NCBI GenBank assembly: GCA_041659285.1
Contig: JBAZYO010000008.1
Location: forward strand, 62,001 to 126,000
DNA length: 64,000 bases
From: Vicinamibacterales bacterium
GTDB taxonomy: Bacteria; Acidobacteriota; Vicinamibacteria; Vicinamibacterales; UBA2999
Direction of reading: 5' to 3'
A model generated the notes under the pieces. It made no database searches. It saw only the letters and a list, made by a program, of their open reading frames with translations, and was not told where the DNA came from. Each line of letters starts with the position of its first letter. Positions within the stretch are counted from its first letter, which is position 1. This document shows positions 7,729 through 14,250 of the stretch, piece after piece. The translations under genes and the position numbers were made by a program.

Positions 7729-8400
7729 ATGGAAAAGATGCCCTTCCAACCCGACATCGAGCGCGCTTCCGCCATGGCGTCCACGATGCCGAGGCAGACG
7801 GGGGTGACGACGAGCGACTGGAAGGCGGGACTCCCCGTAATGGCGGGCTCGACCTTTACGCTCCGCGAGATGCGCCTCGACGACGCGTCCTCGCTGCTGG
7901 CGATGCTGACCACCGAAGAGGTGTCGCGCTTCATCTCGCCGCCGCCGACCACGGTGGAAGGCTTTGAGCGCTTCATCCTGTGGACGCAGTGTGAGCGCCA
8001 GGCCGGCAACTACGTTTGCTTCGTCGTCGTGCCCGCCGGCATGAACACCGGTATCGGCATCTTCCAGGTCCGCTCGCTCGAGCCCGGCTTCGCGACGGCC
8101 GAGTGGGGCTTCGCGCTGGGCTCGGCCTTCTGGGGCACGGGCATCTTCATCGAGGGCGCCCGCCTCGTGCTGGACTTCGCGTTCGACGTCATTCGTACGC
8201 GTCGTCTCGAAGCGCGCTCGGCGGTGGCCAACGGCCGCGGCAACGGCGCCCTGCGTAAGATTGGCGCGGCGCAGGAAGGCGTGATGCGCCGCTCGTTCCT
8301 GCGCGACGGCCAGTATCACGACCAGGTGCTGTGGGGGATGCTCGCGGAAGACTGGCGCCTGCTGCGCCTGTCGATCCAGTTCTCCGCCGTTTCGCACTAA
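7729..8400 (+). CDS. GNAT-family N-acetyltransferase (RimJ/RimL-like), copy 2, without an intact protease partner
   Basis: 223 residues, colinear with copies 1 and 3 and with the same N-terminal tag MEKMPFQP, linker, and GNAT motifs (AEWGFALGSAFWGTGIFIEG; ARSAVANGRGNGALRKIGAAQEG). It is clearly diverged, with many conservative replacements (LREMRLDD, ILWTQCERQ), unlike the near-identical copies 1 and 3. A ribosome site GGAGGGG lies 8-13 nt before ATG. It has its own sigma-54 element and terminator but only an 11-codon ORF where the protease should be. Its persistence without the protease suggests the acetyltransferase has a role of its own. Confidence 0.85.
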   Translation: MEKMPFQPDIERASAMASTMPRQTGVTTSDWKAGLPVMAGSTFTLREMRLDDASSLLAMLTTEEVSRFISPPPTTVEGFERFILWTQCERQAGNYVCFVVVPAGMNTGIGIFQVRSLEPGFATAEWGFALGSAFWGTGIFIEGARLVLDFAFDVIRTRRLEARSAVANGRGNGALRKIGAAQEGVMRRSFLRDGQYHDQVLWGMLAEDWRLLRLSIQFSAVSH

Positions 8401-8424
8401 CGCGCCTCTCTCGTCATCAACCGC

Positions 8425-8462
8425 GGGCCCGGATCTCCAAGGGAGTTCGGGCCCCTGCTTTG
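8425..8462 (+). terminator. Intrinsic terminator after cassette 2
   Basis: GGGCCCGGA (8425-8433) pairs with TTCGGGCCC (8446-8454), followed by CTGCTTTG. The loop and the trailing TTTGTAC resemble the terminators of cassettes 1 and 3. Confidence 0.75.
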
Positions 8463-8635
8463 TACGCCAAATTCTCAGCTGAACCGTTCCATATCGAGAT
8501 TCTGTGTGCTGTTTAGAGTCAGTTTCTACTAATGTGTTTATAAACAGTTACTTACGGAATATTTGTAGGCTATTTGCGGCTCTTGATGGCCAATACAGCA
8601 CACGGTGGACATCAAGAATTGGATTCCTGAGCTCT

Positions 8636-8709
8636 CCTTGAGTTCTGTATCGATGCATCAGATCTAGCGAATTTACGCGCGTTTAACTGACTCTAGATGA
8701 CATTGAGCC
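8636..8709. promoter_or_regulatory. Candidate activator sites upstream of cassette 3
   Basis: CCTTGAGTT (8636-8644) and CATTGAGCC (8701-8709) lie 27-100 bp before the -24 element. They share the TTGAG core with sites upstream of cassettes 1 and 2. The 8463-8735 gap is AT-rich and otherwise shows no gene. Confidence 0.28.
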
Positions 8710-8735
8710 ACTCTTGATTCCTTCGTATACATACT

Positions 8736-8751
8736 TGGCCTTTAGATTGCA
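8736..8751 (+). promoter_or_regulatory. Sigma-54 -24/-12 promoter of cassette 3
   Basis: TGGCCTTTAGATTGCA has the 10-bp GG-to-GC spacing. The predicted transcript start at ~8762 is one base before ATG 8763, so the protease mRNA would be leaderless. A G-run (AAGGGGGG) between them is too close to the ATG for a normal ribosome site. Confidence 0.65.
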
Positions 8752-8762
8752 CTAAGGGGGGC

Positions 8763-10862
8763 ATGAGCCAGCGTCCGTCTCCTCGCGTAGCAAGCAAATT
8801 CACTTGGGGAAGAACCATCCTGTTCTCCCTGATCGCAACCTTGGCCCTGTGGACGCCGGCCGAAGCGCAGCGCGGTCCCGGTGCCCAGCGGCCCGCCAAG
8901 GTTCACCACGCCAAACTCGACAATGAGCTGAATCGCCTCGCCGATGGCATCGGCGATTCCGACGTCATTATCGAGTTCAACGACGACTCCGACAGCATCG
9001 CGCGGATCAAGGGGTCAGGCGGCAAGGCCGGTCGCCGCCTGGGCATCATCAAGGCGCGCACGGGCCGCATGCCCAACGCGCTGCTCAAGCGCCTCGCCAA
9101 TGACCCGAAGGTCAAGCGCATTCACATTGACCGCGAGACCGAAGCGTTCGTCGCGCGGACCGCGGCGGCCATTGGCGCCAAGAACGTGCATGCGCAGTAC
9201 GGCTACAACGGCGCCGGCGTCGGCGTGGCGGTCATCGACTCGGGCATCACCCCGTGGCACGACGACCTCACGGTGGCCAACCGCACCGGCCAGCGCGTCA
9301 CCGCGTTCGTGGACTTCGTCAACGGCCAGACGGCCAAGTACGACGACTGGGGCCACGGCACGCACGTCGCCGGCATCATCGCCGGCAACGGCTACGACTC
9401 GACCGGCGCCCGCGCGGCCATCGCTCCCGGCGCGAACATCATCTCCCTCAAGGCGCTCGACGGCGAAGGCAAGGGCAAGATCAGCTACATCATTGCCGCC
9501 CTCGACTGGGCCGTCGCCAACAAGGCGGCCTACAACATCCGCGTCATCAACATGTCGCTCGGCGCCGGCGTGTTCGAGAGCTACAACACCGACCCGCTGA
9601 CCCTGGCCGCCAAGCGCGCCGTTGACGCCGGCATCGTCGTCGTCGCCGCCGCCGGCAACATGGGCAAGGCGGCCAACGGCCAGCCCCAGTACGGCGCCAT
9701 CGGCGCGCCGGGCAACGCGCCCTGGGTGCTGACCGTCGGCGCCTCCAGCACGATGGGCACCATCGACCGCCGCGACGACACGATGGCGCTCTACAGCTCG
9801 CGCGGGCCGACGATGATCGACTTCGGCGCCAAGCCGGACCTGGTCGCGCCGGGCAGCGGCACGGTATCGCTGAGCACGCCGAACAGCCTCTTCTACAACA
9901 CGAAGCCGGCCTACCTGGTGGCGGGCAGGCGCACCGACCTGGCCTACCTTCCCTACCTGACGCTGAGCGGCACCAGCATGGCGGCGCCGGTCGTCTCCGG
10001 CACGGTGGCCCTGATGCTCCAGGCCAACCCGAGCCTTACTCCCAACATGGTGAAGGCCATCCTGCAATTCACCGCGCAGGTCTACCCCACCTACAACTAC
10101 CTGACGCAGGGTGCGGGCTTCCTCAACACCCTGGGTGCGGTTCGCCTGTCGCGTTACTTCGCGCTCGGCAACAAGGGCGATGAGTATCCGAACATGAAGG
10201 CGTGGAGCAAGCACATCTTCTGGGGCAACCGCCGCGTCAGTGGCGGCGTGCTCACGCCCGGCGGCACCGCCTGGGGCCAGAACATCGTGTGGGGTGACGC
10301 GCTGACGCCCATCGGCCAGAACATCGTCTGGGGCGAGAACTGCGCCGGCGATTGCGACAACATCGTCTGGGGCAACAACATCGTGTGGGGCGCCTCCGAC
10401 GCTAGCGACAACATCGTGTGGGGCAATACCGACGGCGACAACATCGTGTGGGGCAACAGCGATGCCAGCAACATCGTGTGGGGCAACGGCTCCGACGACA
10501 ACATCGTGTGGGGCAATGCCGCCGATGACAACATCGTGTGGGGCAACGACTGCGCCGGCGCCGACTGCGACAACATCGTGTGGGGCAACGTCGGCGATGA
10601 CAACATCGTGTGGGGTAACGCCGAAGGCATCGACAACATCGTGTGGGGCAACTCCGCCGCCGACAACATCGTGTGGGGCAACAGCGGCAGCGACCTGGAC
10701 AACATCTCGTGGGGGAACTCGGCCGGCGACGGCGACGAATTCGGCGACGACACGGCGGAGGTCGAATCGTTCGACCCGAGCGTGTGGGAAGACCTCTTCT
10801 CGTTCGAGCCGTTCACGACGACGACCACCAGCATCTCGGTTCTGGGGGGAGGGATTCAGTAA
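8763..10862 (+). CDS. Secreted subtilisin-like (S8) protease with C-terminal NIVWG repeats, copy 2
   Basis: 699 residues. The signal segment TWGRTILFSLIATLALWTPAEA has the same WGR lead-in as copy 1. A propeptide-like region is followed by the S8 catalytic triad Asp159 (AVIDSGI), His198 (GHGTHVAG) and Ser405 (SGTSMAAP). From about residue 505 come 13 NIVWG units plus degenerate forms (HIFWGN, NISWGN), then an acidic, Thr-rich tail of ~50 residues ending GGGIQ. Similarity to copy 1 is evident across the protease domain but is far lower than between their acetyltransferase partners. The stop overlaps the GNAT start (TAATG). Confidence 0.88.
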   Translation: MSQRPSPRVASKFTWGRTILFSLIATLALWTPAEAQRGPGAQRPAKVHHAKLDNELNRLADGIGDSDVIIEFNDDSDSIARIKGSGGKAGRRLGIIKARTGRMPNALLKRLANDPKVKRIHIDRETEAFVARTAAAIGAKNVHAQYGYNGAGVGVAVIDSGITPWHDDLTVANRTGQRVTAFVDFVNGQTAKYDDWGHGTHVAGIIAGNGYDSTGARAAIAPGANIISLKALDGEGKGKISYIIAALDWAVANKAAYNIRVINMSLGAGVFESYNTDPLTLAAKRAVDAGIVVVAAAGNMGKAANGQPQYGAIGAPGNAPWVLTVGASSTMGTIDRRDDTMALYSSRGPTMIDFGAKPDLVAPGSGTVSLSTPNSLFYNTKPAYLVAGRRTDLAYLPYLTLSGTSMAAPVVSGTVALMLQANPSLTPNMVKAILQFTAQVYPTYNYLTQGAGFLNTLGAVRLSRYFALGNKGDEYPNMKAWSKHIFWGNRRVSGGVLTPGGTAWGQNIVWGDALTPIGQNIVWGENCAGDCDNIVWGNNIVWGASDASDNIVWGNTDGDNIVWGNSDASNIVWGNGSDDNIVWGNAADDNIVWGNDCAGADCDNIVWGNVGDDNIVWGNAEGIDNIVWGNSAADNIVWGNSGSDLDNISWGNSAGDGDEFGDDTAEVESFDPSVWEDLFSFEPFTTTTTSISVLGGGIQ
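10278..10716 (+). repeat. NIVWG-coding repeats, protease 2
   Basis: Thirteen AACATCGTSTGGGGY units plus a final NISWG variant, separated by in-frame spacers rich in Asp, Ser, Ala and Gly. Two spacers carry Cys pairs (CAGDC, CAGADC), as does CADGC in copy 1. Repeat number and spacing differ from copy 1, so the two arrays have evolved independently. Confidence 0.93.
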
Positions 10863-11539
10863 TGGAGAAGATGCCCTTCCAACCCGAATTGACCCGGACC
10901 ACGGCCATGATGAACATGACGACCTCCACGACGAAGACCACGGTCACGACGAGTGACTGGAAAGCCGGCCTGCCGGTGTTGGCCGGCACGGGCTTCACGC
11001 TCCGCGAGTTGCGCCTCGAAGACGCCACTTCGTTGCTGGCGATGCTGACCACCGAGGAAGTGGCGCGCTTCATCTCGCCGCCGCCGACCACGGTCGAAGG
11101 CTTCGAGCGTTTCATCCAGTGGACGCACCGCGAACGCCAGGCCGGCAACTACGCCTGCTTCGCGGTGGTGCCCGACGGCCTGACGACCGCCGTCGGCATC
11201 TTCCAGGTCCGCTCGCTCGAGCCCGGCTTCGGCACCGCCGAGTGGGGCTTCGCGCTGGGCTCGCCGTTCTGGGGCACGGGCGTGTTTGTCGAAGGCGCCC
11301 GCCTGGTGCTCGACTTCGCGTTCGACGTCGTCGGCGCGCGCCGCCTCGAAGCGCGCGCGGCGGTGGCCAACGGCCGCGGCAACGGCGCGCTGCGCAAACT
11401 CGGCGCGGTGCAGGAAGGCGTGCTCCGCCGCTCGTTCCTGCGTCACGGCCAGTATCACGATCAGGTGCTGTGGGGGATTCTCGCGGAGGATTGGCGCCTG
11501 CAGCGCCTCTCGCTCCAGTTCGCCGCCGTCACGCACTAG
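10862..11539 (+). CDS. GNAT-family N-acetyltransferase (RimJ/RimL-like), copy 3
   Basis: 225 residues with the MEKMPFQPELTRTT start, a longer Thr/Met-rich linker, and a GNAT domain identical in protein sequence to copy 1 from FTLREL onward. At DNA level 11000-11538 differs from 6723-7261 at only two synonymous sites, while the N-terminal codons differ freely. This pattern indicates recent gene conversion or replacement of the catalytic part. Its ATG overlaps the stop of protease 2. Confidence 0.85.
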   Translation: MEKMPFQPELTRTTAMMNMTTSTTKTTVTTSDWKAGLPVLAGTGFTLRELRLEDATSLLAMLTTEEVARFISPPPTTVEGFERFIQWTHRERQAGNYACFAVVPDGLTTAVGIFQVRSLEPGFGTAEWGFALGSPFWGTGVFVEGARLVLDFAFDVVGARRLEARAAVANGRGNGALRKLGAVQEGVLRRSFLRHGQYHDQVLWGILAEDWRLQRLSLQFAAVTH

Positions 11540-11550
11540 GGCGCGTCCGC

Positions 11551-11575
11551 ATCCGGCTAAGGCCGGAGGCTGCAT
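11551..11575. repeat. REP-like palindrome, diverged copy
   Basis: ATCCGGCTAAGGCCGG followed by AGGCTGCAT matches, with a few changes, the element repeated as an inverted pair at 19915-19967. It sits between the acetyltransferase stop and its terminator. Confidence 0.6.
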
Positions 11576-11592
11576 CGCAGCAAGTTCGATCA

Positions 11593-11630
11593 GGCCCGGG
11601 CCCCTCCAGGGGGTCCGGGCCTTCTTCTTT
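11593..11630 (+). terminator. Intrinsic terminator after cassette 3
   Basis: GGCCCGG (11593-11599) pairs with CCGGGCC (11615-11621), followed by TTCTTCTTTG. This is the same general design as the terminators of cassettes 1 and 2. Confidence 0.8.
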
Positions 11631-11671
11631 GTACACGCAGGTCCGCGAAGCAGGCCAAGTAGACTGAAGTC

Positions 11672-12661
11672 GTGCCCTCTGAGATCTGGCGGACCGTTGC
11701 GCTCGACCGTGGCGATCTCGGTGTCCGGGTCGATCTCGTGCTGCTCAGGCACCTGCGCGACGAGCGATCGATCTCGCGCAACCGCATTCAGAAATGGATT
11801 GTGGCCGGCGACGTGCTGGTGAACGGCGCGCCGCCCTCGCGCGCGGCCTGGCGCATGCAGGCGGGCGATGACCTGCGCGTCCGGGTGGCGCAGCTGCAGC
11901 CGCGCCAGCGACCGGCGGCCCAGGCCATGGATCTCGACGTGATCTACGAGGATGACGACCTGCTGGCGCTCAACAAGCCGGCCGGCCTCGTTGTGCATCC
12001 GTCGTACAAGAACACGAGCGGCACGCTGATGAACGGCGTGCTCGAGCGGGCGAAGGGCTGGCCGGAGGGCTCGCGGCCCGGCCTGCTCGGACGCCTGGAC
12101 AAGAACACGTCCGGCGTCGTGCTGGTGGCCAAGCGTCCCGCAGTACATGCGGCCTTGCAGCGCGCCATGGACGCCCGGCGCATCGACAAGGACTACGCCG
12201 CGATCGTCTGGGGACGGCCCAGTCCCGTCCGCGGCACCATCGACCTGGCGCTCGACCGCGACCCGTGGGATCGGCGCCGGATCACGGTCACCGATCGCGG
12301 CGGCCAGCCGGCGGTGACGAAGTACGAGCGACTCGCCACCACGGCGGCCCACTCCGTCGTTCGCTGCCGGCTGATTACCGGCCGCACGCACCAGATTCGC
12401 GTCCACCTCGCCGCGCGCGGCTGGCCGATCGTGGGCGATGCCACCTACGGACGCAAGCGTGGTGGTGGCGCGACGCCGGGGCCCCTGGACGAGGTCGCGC
12501 ACACCTTTCCCCGGCAGGCCCTGCACGCGTGGCGCCTGTCGTTGCGGCAGCCCTCCACGGGCGCCGCACTCGAGATCCTCGCGCCCTGGCCGGACGACAT
12601 GCGGCGACTCGCGACCGCGCTATGCTTGCCCACCGTAGCTCCAGCGAAGGTGAGATCATGA
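11672..12661 (+). CDS. RluA/RluD-family pseudouridine synthase
   Basis: 329 residues. An N-terminal S4-like RNA-binding domain (DLGVRVDLVLLRHLRDE...NRIQKWIVAGDVLVNG) precedes the synthase domain with GRLDKNTSGVVL, whose Asp is the catalytic residue, and the GRTHQIRVHLAARGWPIVGD block. It isomerises uridines in rRNA or tRNA; the exact site cannot be assigned. The GTG start at 11672 is preceded by TAGACT ending 6 nt upstream, a -10-like box implying a leaderless mRNA. The stop overlaps the next ATG (ATGA). Confidence 0.88.
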   Translation: MPSEIWRTVALDRGDLGVRVDLVLLRHLRDERSISRNRIQKWIVAGDVLVNGAPPSRAAWRMQAGDDLRVRVAQLQPRQRPAAQAMDLDVIYEDDDLLALNKPAGLVVHPSYKNTSGTLMNGVLERAKGWPEGSRPGLLGRLDKNTSGVVLVAKRPAVHAALQRAMDARRIDKDYAAIVWGRPSPVRGTIDLALDRDPWDRRRITVTDRGGQPAVTKYERLATTAAHSVVRCRLITGRTHQIRVHLAARGWPIVGDATYGRKRGGGATPGPLDEVAHTFPRQALHAWRLSLRQPSTGAALEILAPWPDDMRRLATALCLPTVAPAKVRS

Positions 12662-13719
12662 CATCAAGCGCCGTCAGCCGCGTCCATGCGGCCCTGGCCC
12701 GGCAGCCGCGCCTTCCGCTCGCGCAGCTTCCCACGCCACTTCACGACGCCGTTCGCCTGCGCGAAGCCCTCGGCGGGCCGTCACGCTGTCCGCGGATCCT
12801 GATCAAGCGTGACGACCTCACGGCGCTGGGCCTGGGCGGCAACAAGGCGCGCAAGCTCGAGTACCTCGTCGCCGATGCGCGGGCGAAGGGCGCCACCACG
12901 CTGATCACTACGGGCGCGGTGCAATCGAACCACGCGCGCATGACGGCCGCGGCCGCGTGCGTCGCCGGCATGCGCTGCGTGCTGGTGCTGACCTCCACCA
13001 CCGAGCATCCGCCGCTCGCCGGCAACCTGCTGCTCGATCGCCTGTTCGGCGCCACGGTCCGGTTGGTCGCGTCGATCGATCCCATGCTGGCCGTTGGTCA
13101 GGACGAGGCGGTAGTCGCCGAGGTGGTGGCCGAAGAGATCGCACAGGGCCGCACGCCGTATGTGATTCCGGTTGGCGGTTCCAGCGGCATCGGCGTGTTC
13201 GGCTACGTGGGCGGCTCGGCCGAACTGGTCGAGCAACTATCGGCGATGGGCGTGGCGCCGTCCCGCTTGTATTACGCGAGCGGCTCGAGAGGCACGCAGG
13301 CCGGCCTGACGCTGGGCGCGCTGCTGTGCGAGGCGCCATATCGCGTCTACGGCGTGGCGGTGAGCGCGGGAGAGCCGGAGAAGATCGAACGGGCGAAGCG
13401 CATTGCCAACGAAGCGGCGAGCCGGCTCGAACTGCCCGAGCGGCTGGACCTGCCGGACCTGATTACGGATCAAGATTTCATTGGCGACGGCTACGGCATT
13501 CCCACCGAGGGCGGCCTCGAAGCGATTGCCCTGGTCGCGCGGACGGAAGCCATCGTGCTGGATCCCTGCTACACGTCGAAGGGCATGGCGGCCCTGGTGC
13601 GGCACGTACGTAACCGGGAGTTGAAGGCCGGCGACACCGTGGTGTTCCTGCACACCGGCGGCATGCCCGCGGTGTTTACCGACGGCTTCGTTGACGCGTT
13701 CACGCGCCGTCGCGGCTGA
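12658..13719 (+). CDS. PLP-dependent D-cysteine desulfhydrase / ACC deaminase-family enzyme
   Basis: 353 residues of the tryptophan-synthase-beta fold. IKRDDLTALGLGGNKARKLEYLV contains the PLP lysine, and TTGAVQSNHARMTAAAA is the conserved substrate-pocket block of D-cysteine desulfhydrases and ACC deaminases. GTQAGL and the C-terminal HTGGMPAVF complete the pattern. The likely reaction is D-cysteine to pyruvate, sulfide and ammonia; ACC deamination is an alternative that cannot be excluded. Translation is coupled to the upstream RluA gene by an ATGA overlap. Confidence 0.85.
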   Translation: MTSSAVSRVHAALARQPRLPLAQLPTPLHDAVRLREALGGPSRCPRILIKRDDLTALGLGGNKARKLEYLVADARAKGATTLITTGAVQSNHARMTAAAACVAGMRCVLVLTSTTEHPPLAGNLLLDRLFGATVRLVASIDPMLAVGQDEAVVAEVVAEEIAQGRTPYVIPVGGSSGIGVFGYVGGSAELVEQLSAMGVAPSRLYYASGSRGTQAGLTLGALLCEAPYRVYGVAVSAGEPEKIERAKRIANEAASRLELPERLDLPDLITDQDFIGDGYGIPTEGGLEAIALVARTEAIVLDPCYTSKGMAALVRHVRNRELKAGDTVVFLHTGGMPAVFTDGFVDAFTRRRG

Positions 13720-13731
13720 GGGTTCGAACCC

Positions 13732-14250
13732 CTACTCGCGTGGCTCCTGGAGCCAGGCTTTAGGCACCTTGGTGGCATCCGCCTGCACCTCGAAAAGCTG
13801 CAACGCTTCTTCGGCCTGGGTCAGTGCGGCCTGACGGCTCTTGCGGAGCCGGTCGAGCAAGGCTTGTTCTCTCGGATCCGCATGCGAGGCGCCGGCAAGT
13901 GCGGCCAGCTCTTTAGTGGCCATGGCGACCCGTGCCCTTAACGACGCGGCGCGAGTTCTCCATTCCTTCTCATTAAGCAGCTCGGCTGCCGGCTTGGCGG
14001 CGGGAGCCGCGGCGCTCGAATTCGCAGGAGTCGCCGATGCCGCTGCCATCGGAAGTGGCGCCGTGTCGCGCGGAGCAACGGGCGCCGGGCCGGGAGCCGG
14101 CGACAAGCTCGAATTGGTGAAGACCTTCGACGGCACCCGAACGCTGGCGCGCCGTGCCTCCTCCTGCCGGGCGACATCGACCAGCGATTGCGCGAAGGCT
14201 GGGATCGCCACAGCCATGGCGAGAATGCACGAGAACGTGATGCGACCCAT
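13732..14250 (-). CDS. Exported Ala/Pro-rich coiled-coil protein at the end of the pilin operon
   Basis: 172 residues. The signal peptide MGRITFSCILAMAVAIPAFAQ precedes SLVDVARQEEARRASVRVPSKVFTN, a phrase that looks family-specific. An Ala/Pro linker and a helical, charged C-terminal half with heptad character (EWRTRAASLRARVAMATKELAAL...LDRLRKSRQAALTQAEEALQL) follow. No enzymatic motif is visible. Its ATG overlaps the stop of the PilX-like gene (TGATG), so it belongs to the pilin operon and may be a periplasmic assembly or structural partner. Function not recognised. Confidence 0.65.
   Translation of the reverse strand: MGRITFSCILAMAVAIPAFAQSLVDVARQEEARRASVRVPSKVFTNSSLSPAPGPAPVAPRDTAPLPMAAASATPANSSAAAPAAKPAAELLNEKEWRTRAASLRARVAMATKELAALAGASHADPREQALLDRLRKSRQAALTQAEEALQLFEVQADATKVPKAWLQEPRE

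Noticed and set aside
10154..10834. Long reading frame antisense to the protease 2 repeats (rich in LPHTMLS)
   Set aside because: It is the mirror of the NIVWG repeat on the opposite strand; both protease copies produce it, and it has no start signal or independent support.
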